From Streptomyces aidingensis (GTDB lineage: Bacteria; Actinomycetota; Actinomycetes; Streptomycetales; Streptomycetaceae), in the NCBI RefSeq assembly GCF_900112355.1, contig NZ_FOLM01000008.1:1-64000 (forward strand): a stretch of 64,000 nt of DNA, given 5' to 3'. Under the pieces are notes generated by a model. That model ran no database searches, had not been told where the DNA came from, and saw nothing but the letters and a program-made list of their open reading frames with translations. Below, one piece after another: positions 17,767 through 26,982 of this stretch (its first letter is position 1; each line of letters starts with the position of its first letter). The position numbers were made by a program, and so were the translations under genes.

Positions 17767-19166
17767 CGGTCCCGGTCCTCTCGCAGCCGGGCCTCCAGGG
17801 CACGCACGGTGTCCTCCAGGTCGGCGGTCCGGTCCGGGTCGGTGACCAGGCGGCGCAGTTCGTCGCCGAGGGCGCCGTCCCGCAGCCGGTGCAGCACCTC
17901 GGCCTGCGGCAGGTCGAGGAAGCGCGGGTCGGGGGCCTCGCCGCGCCGCCGGCCGTGCAGACAGTCGCGCAGTCTGGCCTGGAACCAGGCGGGGTTTGCG
18001 GTGAGTTGGTGGAGTTCGCGGGTGAGGCGGGCGGCCTTGGTCCCGGTGGAGGGCAGCGGCGCGGTGTCGGTGTCGGTGCCGGCGGGGGGTGTCCAGGGGC
18101 CGTAGGCGAGCCAGCCGAAGCCCTCGGCGCGGCGCAGGCCCAGGCCGTGGGCGGCGAGGCGGGCCAGGCCGCGCGCGGTGGGCGGGGCGGGCAGGCGGAG
18201 GCGGAAGACGCTGCCGGCGGCGACGGCGAGCTCGGACGGCTTGGGCAGGTTGGTCAGGGCGTGCCAGCCGCCGACCTGTTCGTGGCGGGTCCAGGACCGT
18301 TCGACGGTGACGCCGGGGCCGGTCTCCAGCAGTTCCCCGAGGACGGTGGTGTCGGGGCGGCCGGCGGGGCGGCCCGCCGCGTCCACCAGCAGGGCGGGGG
18401 ACAGCAGACGGAGGGTGAGGAGGAGGCCGGGGGCGAGGGCGTCGGGGGAGTACGGGGGGACGGCCGGGGAGACTGCCGCGGGGGCGGCCGGGCGGTAGCG
18501 GGCGGCGCCGGAGGTGGAACGGCGGGCGCCGACGCGCAGCCGGTGGCCGCGCAGCAGCCAGCCGGGCAGGGCACTGCCGTCGTCGGTGGTGATCCGGCCG
18601 GCCAGGGTGCGGGCGGCGGCCAGGGCGCGGCGGGTGAAGAGCCGGCCTTCCTCGGCGCGTTCGTCCTCGGTGAGCCGTACCCGGGTGGTCTGGACGGTGT
18701 CGGGGACGGCACGGGGGCCGAAGAACTCGACTTCGCCGCTGCCGGGTTCGGTGCGCCCGCCGCAGACGGTGCATGAGGCGGGGGAGGCGTCGTCGGCGGC
18801 CCGGTCGGAGGCGAAGCCGTGGCAGGCGGGCTCGGGGCGGTACTTGCAGCGCAGCACGGAGCGGGGGACGACATCCGAGGCCGGGTCGAACAGCGGGCCG
18901 TAGCGGACCGGCCCCTCGAAGAGGTGCAGGAAGGCGTCGCGCCGGTCCGGCGGCGCCTGCTGGGGCGGGCCCGACTCCCTGATCCAGGCGGCGGCGAGGG
19001 CGCCGCGCAGCACCGTGCCGGGCAGGTGGCGGTGGGTCTCCACGGGGGCCGTGCCGCGCGGGGCGCGGCCGAGCTGCGCCGACTGGTCCAGGCGGAGGGT
19101 GACGTCGGCCGTGTCGGCCGTTTCGGCCGTGTCGGTGGTGTCGGTGGTGTCGGCTGTGCGGGTCAT
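17763..19166 (-). CDS. csx10: Csx10-family RAMP protein (type III-D hallmark)
   Basis: This 467-residue protein starts with a Thr/Asp/Ala repeat tail (about 4-20), then a RAMP domain with HRHLPGTVLRGALAAAWIRE, a Cys cluster (VLRCKYRPEPACHGF and CTVCGG) likely binding zinc, and a Gly-rich loop GLGLRRAEGFGWLAYG. Csx10 caps the crRNA 5' handle as the Cas5-like subunit in type III-D complexes. ATG overlaps (4 bp) link it to genes on both sides. Identification rests on length, motifs and operon type. Confidence 0.72.
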   Translation of the reverse strand: MTRTADTTDTTDTAETADTADVTLRLDQSAQLGRAPRGTAPVETHRHLPGTVLRGALAAAWIRESGPPQQAPPDRRDAFLHLFEGPVRYGPLFDPASDVVPRSVLRCKYRPEPACHGFASDRAADDASPASCTVCGGRTEPGSGEVEFFGPRAVPDTVQTTRVRLTEDERAEEGRLFTRRALAAARTLAGRITTDDGSALPGWLLRGHRLRVGARRSTSGAARYRPAAPAAVSPAVPPYSPDALAPGLLLTLRLLSPALLVDAAGRPAGRPDTTVLGELLETGPGVTVERSWTRHEQVGGWHALTNLPKPSELAVAAGSVFRLRLPAPPTARGLARLAAHGLGLRRAEGFGWLAYGPWTPPAGTDTDTAPLPSTGTKAARLTRELHQLTANPAWFQARLRDCLHGRRRGEAPDPRFLDLPQAEVLHRLRDGALGDELRRLVTDPDRTADLEDTVRALEARLREDRDR

Positions 19167-19786
19167 GCGAGGCGGCTCCGCAGGTTCTCGAAGCGGTCGA
19201 GCAGGGCGTCGTCCACGGCGGACCCGTCGCCGGGGCCGGCGGTGACCGGGGTGCAGGTGACCCAGCCCAGGCCGCGCCGCCGGCTGCCGCCCAGCGCGTG
19301 CACCCCGGCGGCGGCGCAGGCCAGCACGGTGAGCTGCTCGGCGGCCCGGCCGGGTGGCAGGTGGCCGCCCCGGGTGACGGTGAAGACGGCCGGTGCCTGC
19401 GGCCACAGCTCCTCGGCCAGCAGCAGATGGTCGCGGCGGACGGTGCCGGTGCCGCTGTCGATGGCGATCCGGGCCCGGCCCACCACGGCGGGCGGGTGGT
19501 CCTCCGGGAAGCGGGCGCCGGTCCACTGCCAGGGGGAGGGGACGGCGGCCGAGCCGAAGACCTGGTCCAGGTAGCCGGCGGCGGCCTCGGTGGCGGGGAG
19601 GAGGACACGGGCCGAGGCGCGCATCAGGCCCTTGAGGGAGGACGCGGGCAGCGGCTCGGCCAGGTCCACGGTGGTGCCGGCGCCCCGGCCGGGCAAACCG
19701 GTGGCGATGCGGAACGGGCCGTGGAAGTCGATACGGACCGTCAGGCCGTCGCCGGCGGAGGGGTCAGGAGAGGGGGAGCCGGTCAT
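19163..19786 (-). CDS. Cas7-like RAMP protein (Csm3-like)
   Basis: This 207-residue single-domain RAMP has TVDLAEPLPASSLKGLMRASARVLLP near the N-terminus. PASSLKG is the Csm3/Cas7 motif, with an Asp seven residues before its Pro as the candidate RNA-cutting residue. A Gly-rich stretch ALGGSRRRGLGWVTC follows near the C-terminus. It would form part of the crRNA backbone. Start ATG 19786 overlaps the cas10 stop by 4 bp. Confidence 0.78.
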   Translation of the reverse strand: MTGSPSPDPSAGDGLTVRIDFHGPFRIATGLPGRGAGTTVDLAEPLPASSLKGLMRASARVLLPATEAAAGYLDQVFGSAAVPSPWQWTGARFPEDHPPAVVGRARIAIDSGTGTVRRDHLLLAEELWPQAPAVFTVTRGGHLPPGRAAEQLTVLACAAAGVHALGGSRRRGLGWVTCTPVTAGPGDGSAVDDALLDRFENLRSRLA

Positions 19787-21291
19787 CGCCACCACCGGAT
19801 GGTGCGCAGGGCCTGGGGCAGGGTGATCGGGGAGCCGGGGGAGGCGAAGGGGGCCACGGTCCGGTGGTGGCCGAGGCGGCGGGCGGTGGTGACGGCGGTG
19901 GCCGTCTCGCCGGGGGCCCGGCTCAGGATGCCGGTCAGGGTGGAGCGGAAGGAGGCGGGCAGGGCGGCCAGCGCGTCCAGGGCCGCCGCCTGCTGCTCCA
20001 GCACGGCCAGGCTGACGGCCTCGCCGGTGGTGTCGCCGGTGGTGAGGTCGGCGAAGGCGATGGCGGCGGCCTCGCCGCGCACCGCCTGTTTTGCCGCCTT
20101 CAGACGCCGGCCGGCCTCCTCCACGACCAGGTGGAACGGTTCCTTGTGGCGGGCGAAGACCAGCCCGGCGGAGGCGGACAGCTCCGGCAGGCCGTCCGGC
20201 ACCAGCTCGGCCGCCGCCGCCCGCGCGGCGGCGGCCCGCCGGCCGAACTCCGCCAGGTAGGCGCGGGTGAACCGCCAGGCCCGGCCGGCGGGCAGGCTGA
20301 CCAGGACGTCGTCCCCGCCGACCAGGTGCGGCACGACGGCGAGGGTGTCTCCGTCCGGGGCGGCGAAGACGGTGAGGGCGGCCTCGGCCAGGGCGTCCCG
20401 GGCGCACTCGGCGAGGTCCCGGGAGAGAGCCCGTTTCACCTCCGGGGGCAGTGCCGGGCCCGCCTCGGCGAGCCGGTCGAAGAACGCGCCGAAGGAGTTG
20501 CCGTCGATGTGGACGGTGGCGATGTGGTTGTGCTCGGAGAGGTCCGGGTTGCCGGCCGTGGCGCCCAGCGCCGCCAGTTCGGCCAGGGTGTCCACACAGC
20601 GGCCGAGGCCGAGGGCGTCGCGGAGTTCCTCCTCGGCGGTGTCGGCGGTGTCCCGGATCTCGCGGGAGAAGCGCATCAGGCAGTCCGGGCAGAGCCAGCC
20701 CTTGCCGATCGTGCCGTCGTCCTCCCTGCCGAAGACGAACTCCCGCTGCGCCGGGTCGAGATGGCACTCCTCGCAGGTCCGGGCGCAGGGCAGTTCGGGG
20801 ACCGGCGGCAGGTCGGTGAGCACGTCGCCGCGCTCCAGCCGGGGCTTGAGGACCCGGTGGTATGCGTCGAGATAGCCGCTGCCGGTGCCCCAGACGGCGT
20901 GGAACTCGCCGGCCGGGAGTTCGGCGCGCAGCCGCCGGAGGACCGGGGCGGCGATCTCCCGGGCGGCGGCGTCCGCGTCCTCCTCGCGGGCCGGGGCGGG
21001 GTGCAGCCGCAGGCTGATCACGCCGTCCACCGTCCCGGCCTCCGGGTTGCGTACGGCGGACGGGGCGGAGGGCGTGGACGGCGTGGACGGGGCGGTCCGG
21101 CCGGTTCCCCCGGCGGTCTGCCCGGCGGCGCGGATGGCGGCGCTGGCGCCGCGCCGGCCGCGCAGCCGGCCGGCGCGGGAGAGATAGCGCTGGATGCGGA
21201 CGCAGGAGATGTCGAGGTAGAGAGAGTGCGCGGAGGGCGGTGTGTCGTCAGAAGCGGCGGGTGAGGCGCCGGGCGCGGCGGGGGCGGTCAC
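19783..21291 (-). CDS. cas10: Cas10 (type III large subunit, cyclase-type, no HD domain)
   Basis: This 502-residue protein opens with a palm segment (LYLDISCVRIQRYLSRAGRLRGRRGAS), then zinc-ribbon cysteines (C173-x2-C176 and C201-x2-C204), HIDGNSFG at 261-268 and an intact GGDD at 325-328. GGDD is the active site for making cyclic oligoadenylate from ATP when target RNA is bound. No N-terminal HD nuclease motif is present, so DNA cutting by this subunit is unlikely. GTG 21291 overlaps the preceding gene's stop. Confidence 0.9.
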   Translation of the reverse strand: MTAPAAPGASPAASDDTPPSAHSLYLDISCVRIQRYLSRAGRLRGRRGASAAIRAAGQTAGGTGRTAPSTPSTPSAPSAVRNPEAGTVDGVISLRLHPAPAREEDADAAAREIAAPVLRRLRAELPAGEFHAVWGTGSGYLDAYHRVLKPRLERGDVLTDLPPVPELPCARTCEECHLDPAQREFVFGREDDGTIGKGWLCPDCLMRFSREIRDTADTAEEELRDALGLGRCVDTLAELAALGATAGNPDLSEHNHIATVHIDGNSFGAFFDRLAEAGPALPPEVKRALSRDLAECARDALAEAALTVFAAPDGDTLAVVPHLVGGDDVLVSLPAGRAWRFTRAYLAEFGRRAAAARAAAAELVPDGLPELSASAGLVFARHKEPFHLVVEEAGRRLKAAKQAVRGEAAAIAFADLTTGDTTGEAVSLAVLEQQAAALDALAALPASFRSTLTGILSRAPGETATAVTTARRLGHHRTVAPFASPGSPITLPQALRTIRWWR

Positions 21292-23642
21292 GGTGCCGGT
21301 TTCCCCTTGTCGTCCAGGACGGGCAGGGTCTGCTCGTCGGCGGGCGCGGCGGCCCGGGGCAGCGGGATCAGCGGGCGGGTGGAGTGGGAGAGTTCCTCGC
21401 CGCGTGAGTGCTTCCAGAAGCCCCGGAAGGCGGGCGCCAGGTCGTCCGGGTGCAGCTCGCCGTCCGGGATCGGCTTCTGCGGGGGGTACCAGACGATGCC
21501 GGGCGGGACCCGGTCCAGGGTGAGGGCGGCCCGGGCCGCCCTCCAGGTGACGGTGACCTCCGCCGGGACCTGTGCGCGGAAGGCGGCCACGGCCTCCTCG
21601 GCGGTGGGCGGCGGGGTGGCCGGGCCGCCGGTGGTGTAGCGGGCGGCGGCGTCGGTGAGATCCAGGCCGGTGATACGGGCGGTACAGGCGCCGAAGCCGA
21701 GCGGCTTGGCGCCGCCGACCGCGTAGCCGACCGGGTCCGGGGCGTCGTCGAAGAGCAGTGCCGGGTTCAGCGCGGCGAGCAGGCCGCCGAGTTCGGCGGC
21801 GGTCAAACCGTCGACGTACACGGTGAAGACGAACCGGGCGCCCGCGTCGACCTGTTCGGCGTCCCGGGCCATCTCGCCCTCCCACCGGCCGCGCCGGGTG
21901 CGGAAGAACGGGCGTTCGGCGTGGCGGGCGGTCAGCCAGTACTGTTTCCGGCCGCGCAGCGGGCGGGGGCGGGGCTGTGGGCCGCCGGGCGCGTCAGGGC
22001 TGCCGGGCGCGCCGGACGCGTCGGGCGCGCCGGGGGCACCGGCCCCGGCGGACGGGCGGCCGGTGGCCGTGACCGGTGGGGCGGCGGGCCGCCGCTGCCC
22101 CGTCCCCGCCCGGTCCGCGCTCTGGTCGGCGTACCGGCCCCGGTTCTTCGGCTGTTTCTGTTTCCGATTCTTGTCCTGGCCGCCGCGCCTTGCGCTCCGC
22201 GGGGGCGGGGCGTGGTCGGCGGGGGAGCCCCATTCGCGCAGCGGGAGGTCGCCCTCGGCGGCCGGTTCCAGCCGCTTGGCATCGTTGGCCAGGTAGAACT
22301 GCCCCGCGCCGGGCCGGGGCGCGCCCAGCGGGGCCAGGCGGACCGGGCGGGTGCGGGGCGCGCCGGTGCCGGGGGCCGGGCGGGCGTCGCCGAACCGGAT
22401 GTGGCCACGGTAGGAGGACTGCCGGGCCTCGGCGGTGTCGGCACCGCCGGTGTCGGCCGAGCCGAAGAGGCGGCAGGAGGGGCAGAGCGCGTCCGGGGCG
22501 GTGCAGGGCAGCAGCGCGGTGGGCACCCGCTCGCCCGCCGTGAAGCCGCCGGGGTGGCGCCAGATCGCCGCCAGGGCCAGGCCGGTGACGGCGCGCGGAG
22601 TGCCGCCCGCCGCCGCCCAGACCACCTGGCCGGGGTACAGCCGCGGGCGGGCCTCGTGGCGCTCGCCGATCCGTGCCCCGCGCCAGGTGACCGGCTTGCG
22701 CTCGGCCTTGCCGGTGTCCAGCCGGTGCTCCCGGCGGGCGACCCGGACATCCTCGGCGTCGGCGACGGCGGCCTGGAAGTCCTGCCAGGCGGCGTCGGAA
22801 ACGCCGAGCGCGGGCGCGTCGGCGGCGGGCAGCTTTCCCACCGCGCACCAGTAGGTGTGGCACCTGGGGTTGTCCTCGCGGGCCCCGCTGTCGGTGACCA
22901 GCACCACCCAGCCGTCACCGGCGGCCACCTGGTCGCCCCGGGCGTGGTTGCGGCCGAAGTGCTGGTGGCGCTCCCAGCCGGTGACGCGGACCTCGGCGCC
23001 GGTGACCACCCGCTCCGGCGAGCCCAGCACCCGGGCCAGATCCGCGCTGTCCGCCCACACCACCTCGGTGCACATGCGGACGGCGGCCGGCCGGCCGTGC
23101 TCGGTCTCGGTGACCAGGGCCGGCTTCCAGCCCCGGTGCCGCGTTCTCGCGGCGTCCCGGTAGCCGGGGCGGAAGTCCGCGTCGAAGACGCGCAGGCAGC
23201 CGCCGGCCAGCGTCTCGTGCAGCGCGCGCACGGTGCCGGCGAGGGAGGAGCCGGGCAGGAAGGGCACCTCGTGGGCACCGTGGGCACCGTGGGAGCCGGC
23301 CGGGTCCGGGGGCGGCGGGAACGCGCGGCGGGGGAAGCGTTCCTCCTCGCCCTTGCGGATGCCGCGTAACAGCAGCGGGGCGGCGGCGGTGAGCTCCACC
23401 TCGATCCGGCCGCTGAGCCGGTCCGGGGCCAGTCGCTCGTGACCGGCCGGCGGGCGGCGGTGGCCGGTGCCGTCCTCGTCGGGGAACCGTGGCAGTGGGA
23501 CGAAGGTGTACGGGTTGACGAAGACGGCGCCGCCGGAGGCCTCCGTCTCCGGACGGTCCCGCTCCGGGGCGCCGCCCGGGCGTCCAGGTACGGGGCCGGA
23601 TCCGCCCCCGGGCACCCCGGCGTTCCCTGTGTTCCGCCCCAC
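21288..23642 (-). CDS. Large Cas7-like RAMP protein (TIGR03986-like), first gene of cas operon
   Basis: This 784-residue protein resembles the TIGR03986 family: it opens near residue 40 with FVNPYTFVPLPRFPDE, then ELTAAAPLLLRG and EVPFLPGSSLAGTVRALHE, a Cas7 motif. A CPSCRLFG knuckle, a low-complexity Gly/Pro/Ala insert (about 475-560) and GAKPLGFGACTARI follow. It ends with a segment mentioning HSRGEELSHS. Start GTG 23642 is chosen for its GGGGGAGG ribosome site; upstream frame is open far longer but non-coding in character. It begins the operon and probably forms a terminal backbone subunit. Confidence 0.72.
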   Translation of the reverse strand: MGRNTGNAGVPGGGSGPVPGRPGGAPERDRPETEASGGAVFVNPYTFVPLPRFPDEDGTGHRRPPAGHERLAPDRLSGRIEVELTAAAPLLLRGIRKGEEERFPRRAFPPPPDPAGSHGAHGAHEVPFLPGSSLAGTVRALHETLAGGCLRVFDADFRPGYRDAARTRHRGWKPALVTETEHGRPAAVRMCTEVVWADSADLARVLGSPERVVTGAEVRVTGWERHQHFGRNHARGDQVAAGDGWVVLVTDSGAREDNPRCHTYWCAVGKLPAADAPALGVSDAAWQDFQAAVADAEDVRVARREHRLDTGKAERKPVTWRGARIGERHEARPRLYPGQVVWAAAGGTPRAVTGLALAAIWRHPGGFTAGERVPTALLPCTAPDALCPSCRLFGSADTGGADTAEARQSSYRGHIRFGDARPAPGTGAPRTRPVRLAPLGAPRPGAGQFYLANDAKRLEPAAEGDLPLREWGSPADHAPPPRSARRGGQDKNRKQKQPKNRGRYADQSADRAGTGQRRPAAPPVTATGRPSAGAGAPGAPDASGAPGSPDAPGGPQPRPRPLRGRKQYWLTARHAERPFFRTRRGRWEGEMARDAEQVDAGARFVFTVYVDGLTAAELGGLLAALNPALLFDDAPDPVGYAVGGAKPLGFGACTARITGLDLTDAAARYTTGGPATPPPTAEEAVAAFRAQVPAEVTVTWRAARAALTLDRVPPGIVWYPPQKPIPDGELHPDDLAPAFRGFWKHSRGEELSHSTRPLIPLPRAAAPADEQTLPVLDDKGKPAP

Positions 23643-23734
23643 GCCTTCGCCTCCCCCGGCTCGCCCCCGGCTTGCCCGTGGCCCGTTCCCGGCCCGTCCG
23701 TCCCCGGCCCGGGTCTCCCTTCCCGGCTCCCGGC

Positions 23735-23759
23735 TGTCGCTCGCCCGAGCCCAGCGACA
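23735..23759. promoter_or_regulatory. Inverted repeat TGTCGCT-N11-AGCGACA upstream of the cas operon
   Basis: Perfect 7-bp arms lie in the 225-bp gap between the divergent cas operon and phosphatase gene, 93 bp before the cas start. It could be an operator for either. No known regulator is matched. Confidence 0.35.
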
Positions 23760-23867
23760 ACGGACGGTGGCGGAGCGGGGAACGCCGAAGTCCGGACGGG
23801 GACGCCCGGCGGCGGCCCCGCCCCGGCGCCGGGTCGCGGCGGCAGGGGCCGGATGCCACAGTGAGAG

Positions 23868-25565
23868 ATGTCCGTGCTCGCCGCAGTGGGGGTGCCGATG
23901 GCCGCTCCACCCGACCCCGGGACGACGTCGGCCGCGTCCCTGGCCGACTGGCCGGCCGGGGCCGACGTCACGCTGACGCTGAACCGGATCGGCCGGTTCG
24001 ACTGGGATCTGGACCACGGCCTCATGCATCTGGACCGGATGGCCGAGGAGGTCTTCGATCTGGAACCGGGCCGCTACGCCCCGACCGTGGAGGACATCGG
24101 CGGCTCCCGGCTGCCGCCCACCGAAGGCGCCCGGCTGGACGCGGTCATCTCCCACGCGATCAAGGACCACCGCCCGGGCTACGGTTCCTACATCAAGATC
24201 CGCCGCCGCGACGGCGAGCTGCGCTGGACCCACATCCAGGGCCATATCCTGCGCGACGCCGCCGACCGTCCCTACCGGATCATCGGCGTGGTCCGGGACG
24301 TCAGCCAGGAACTGGCCCAGCCGCCCGGGCCGCTCACCCTGGAATCCCACCACGACCAGCAGTCCCAGATGGTCGAGGAGACCACCGCCGCGCTGGCCTA
24401 CGCCCGCACCGTGCAGGACGTGCTGGACGTGCTGCACGGCTCCCGCGGTCTCGGCCGGCTGGGCGTGGTCTCCCTGATCCTGGGCTTTGTCGAGGGCAGC
24501 CACATCCGCCAGGTGGCCGAGGGCCACGAGGGCAGCATCGTCCCCGAGCTGGAGCTCACCCGGATCAGCGACAACTACCCGCTGAGCGAGGTGGTGCGCA
24601 CGCTGAGCCCGCGCTGGATCCGCTCCCGCCGGGAGTTCGCCGAGAGCTATCCGTCGCTGTGGCCGCACATCGCCGGGCTGGATGTCACCTCCGCGGCCTA
24701 TCTGCCGCTGATCGCCCAGGGCCGGCCGATCGGCGCGATCGGGCTGCTGTTCAAGGGCCGCCGGGTGTTCCACCCCGCCGACCGCACCCTGATCACCGCG
24801 CTGACCAGCGCCGTCGCCCAGAGCGTGCAGCGCGCCAAGCTCTACGACCAGGGGCGGGAGCTGGCCGAGAGCCTGCAACGGGCCATGCTGCCGCACTCGG
24901 TGCCCGAGATCGCCGGGATGCGGGCCGCGGTCAGCTACCGCTCCTCCGAGGAGGGCCGGGACATCGGCGGCGACTGGTACGACGTGATCCGGCTGCCCGG
25001 CGGGCGGGTGGCGGCGGTGATCGGGGACGTGCAGGGGCACGACACACACGCCGCCGCGGTGATGGGACAGCTCCGCATCGTGCTGCGCGCCTATGCGGCC
25101 GAGGGGCTGCCGGCCTCGATCGTGATGGTCCGGGCCTCCGCGTTTCTCCGCGACCTGGACACCGACCGCTTCGCCACCTGCCTGTATGCCGAGGCGGACC
25201 CGGCCAGCGGGCGGGTCGGGCTGGTCCGGGCCGGGCATCTGGACCCGCTGCTGTGGCCGCCGGGCGGGGAATGCCACAGCTATCCGGTGCTGGGGGCGCT
25301 GCCGCTGGGCCTGGGCCCGCTGTCCGCCGCGGCCTATCCCATGACCTCGCTGGAGATGGTTCCCGGCGAGACCCTGCTGATGTTCACCGACGGGCTGGTG
25401 GAACGGCGCGGGACCGATCTGGAGGAGGGCGTGCGGGCGCTGGCCGCCGCGGTGCCGCGGGGGCCGGAGGATCTGGACGAGCTGGCGGCCTGGCTGTGCC
25501 GGCCCACCCCGGGCCGGGAGGGGGAGGGGCAGGACGACGCCGCCATGGTGCTGCTGCGCCGCTGA
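23868..25565 (+). CDS. PAS-GAF-PP2C (SpoIIE-type) serine phosphatase
   Basis: This 565-residue soluble signalling protein has a PAS domain (about 30-145, ending YRIIGVVRDVSQE), a GAF domain (about 165-325) and a PP2C/SpoIIE phosphatase (about 340-565) with metal-binding motifs GGDWYDVI, VIGDVQGHD, TDGLVERRG and GQDDAAMVLLRR. Such Streptomyces proteins dephosphorylate anti-sigma antagonists in response to sensed signals. ATG 23868 has a weak ribosome site; ATG 23898 (MAAPPDPG), preceded by GGGGG, is an equally good start. Its proximity to the cas operon is probably chance. Confidence 0.9.
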   Translation: MSVLAAVGVPMAAPPDPGTTSAASLADWPAGADVTLTLNRIGRFDWDLDHGLMHLDRMAEEVFDLEPGRYAPTVEDIGGSRLPPTEGARLDAVISHAIKDHRPGYGSYIKIRRRDGELRWTHIQGHILRDAADRPYRIIGVVRDVSQELAQPPGPLTLESHHDQQSQMVEETTAALAYARTVQDVLDVLHGSRGLGRLGVVSLILGFVEGSHIRQVAEGHEGSIVPELELTRISDNYPLSEVVRTLSPRWIRSRREFAESYPSLWPHIAGLDVTSAAYLPLIAQGRPIGAIGLLFKGRRVFHPADRTLITALTSAVAQSVQRAKLYDQGRELAESLQRAMLPHSVPEIAGMRAAVSYRSSEEGRDIGGDWYDVIRLPGGRVAAVIGDVQGHDTHAAAVMGQLRIVLRAYAAEGLPASIVMVRASAFLRDLDTDRFATCLYAEADPASGRVGLVRAGHLDPLLWPPGGECHSYPVLGALPLGLGPLSAAAYPMTSLEMVPGETLLMFTDGLVERRGTDLEEGVRALAAAVPRGPEDLDELAAWLCRPTPGREGEGQDDAAMVLLRR

Positions 25566-25632
25566 CTCCCGGGCTGTGCCCGGCGGTGCCTGTGCCGGGC
25601 CCGCATCCGGCGCGGCCCGGACCGGACCGGAC

Positions 25633-25965
25633 TCAGGCGACGCGCCGGTAGGCGGCGCCGTCTCTGGTCCGGGCCAGCAGGCCGGCCTCCACCAGATGGC
25701 GGCGCAGCGCCGGGAAGTCGTCGTGCACCGTCAGCAGCGCCGCGTTGACCTCGGGCTCGGAGTAGACCCGGTCCCTGGCGAACAGCGTCTCGGCGAGATG
25801 CACCAGCAGGGCATCTCGCCGGGCCGTGCGCCGCGGGATCGCCGTCAGCCGTCCGTCCGCGGTCGTCAGGCCGGCGGCCGGACCGCGGTTCCTGCCGCGC
25901 CGGGTGCCGCCCGGGGTGCCGCGGGGCGCCTCGTCTTCCGCCGTGCCGGGGACCTCATCAGCCAT
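25633..25965 (-). CDS. DUF2087 domain protein
   Basis: A 110-residue protein with a low-complexity, basic N-terminal third, then a C-terminal winged-helix-like domain: RLTAIPRRTARRDALLVHLAETLF, YSEPEVNAALLTVHDDF and RRHLVEAGLLARTRDGAAYRRV. This matches DUF2087, often appended to small transcription regulators. Start could be ATG 25965 or 25977; neither has a strong ribosome site. Convergent with the phosphatase gene. Confidence 0.72.
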   Translation of the reverse strand: MADEVPGTAEDEAPRGTPGGTRRGRNRGPAAGLTTADGRLTAIPRRTARRDALLVHLAETLFARDRVYSEPEVNAALLTVHDDFPALRRHLVEAGLLARTRDGAAYRRVA

Positions 25966-26183
25966 GCCCGGCACCATGGCAGCCCGCCGCGACCGTGGCA
26001 AAGGGTTTTCCGGGCCCCGGGGATTCGCAGCCGGGAATTTGAATGTATTGCGCCGCGCATTTTTCCTCCGGTGAGGGCGTGCGGTGAATCCGGAAACCGC
26101 CGGCCGCGGGTCCGATATCATCGCCGAAGTGCCACGCCTCCCGGCCGAATCCGCCGGCCGCGGGGCATCTTCATGGGGGTCCC

Positions 26184-26978
26184 ATGTGCAGTGCGCGACG
26201 CATCCGGGTCCGGGCGTCCAGCCGGCTGGCCCGGATGTGGCAGGAGGAACTCACCCGTACCGGCGAGGCCAGCGCCCTTGTCACGGGTGAGGCAACGCTG
26301 CGCGAGGAATTCGGCGGCCTGCTGGGAAAGGCGGCCCGTAACGCATTTGAAACCGCGCTCGGCTCGGACACCCGGTGGGAGTGGCGGGACAGCGCGTACC
26401 GGATGGAGACGGACGGCGGCCGGATCGCCTACTTCCCGGAAAGCGGGGAGCTGGAAATGACGCTCCGGCTGACCGATGTGGTGACCGCCCGTGGCGCGGC
26501 GGTGCGCACCGTGCGCGGCACGGTGGATGTGGAGACCACGGCGGAGAGCAGCGCCCGCTACTTCGAGGACGGCTGGGCGGATCTCACCCGGGAGTCGGCC
26601 CGGCGCGAGGCCGAGTGCAAGGCCCAGGCCGAGGCGGACCGGGACGCCAGGCGCCAGCTGGGCCGGCGGCTGGAGGAGGAGCGGCGGTCGGGCCGGCGGC
26701 GGCTGGCCGCGGAGGCGGAGCAGCTGGCCGCCGAGGCGGCGCGGGACGCCGAGCGGCGGCTGGCCGGTCCGTGCCGGCGGCGCCACCAGGAGCTGAGCCG
26801 GGAGGCGGCGCGGCGGCTGGCCGACGGCCGTACCGGCTTTCTGCGGCCGGTGCACGAGGTACTGGCCGCCGCCTACCGGGACACGGTGGTGGGCTATGCC
26901 CGTGCAAACGGTGCCGAGGGGCTGACGGTCGCCGAGGACGACGGGGTGATCAGCGTCCGGTTCGAGATGGAGGTCTGA
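26184..26978 (+). CDS. Unassigned protein with long charged coiled coil
   Basis: This 264-residue cytoplasmic protein has a globular N-terminal part (about 1-130; motif YRMETDGGRIAYFPESGELEMTLRLTD), an Arg/Glu/Ala-rich coiled coil (about 135-225) and a short C-terminal domain ending ITVR-like strands (VAEDDGVISVRFEMEV). GGGGG precedes the ATG. It is followed 4 bp later by a 69-residue gene that it probably works with. Resemblance to accessory components of multi-gene conflict systems crossed my mind, but no FtsH, MoxR or vWA gene is nearby, so no function is proposed. Confidence 0.7.
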   Translation: MCSARRIRVRASSRLARMWQEELTRTGEASALVTGEATLREEFGGLLGKAARNAFETALGSDTRWEWRDSAYRMETDGGRIAYFPESGELEMTLRLTDVVTARGAAVRTVRGTVDVETTAESSARYFEDGWADLTRESARREAECKAQAEADRDARRQLGRRLEEERRSGRRRLAAEAEQLAAEAARDAERRLAGPCRRRHQELSREAARRLADGRTGFLRPVHEVLAAAYRDTVVGYARANGAEGLTVAEDDGVISVRFEMEV

Positions 26979-26982
26979 ACGC

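Noticed and set aside
23643..25277. Upstream extension of the first cas gene into the phosphatase gene
   Set aside because: It would overlap the divergent phosphatase gene in antisense; coding character begins at the GTG with a strong ribosome site.
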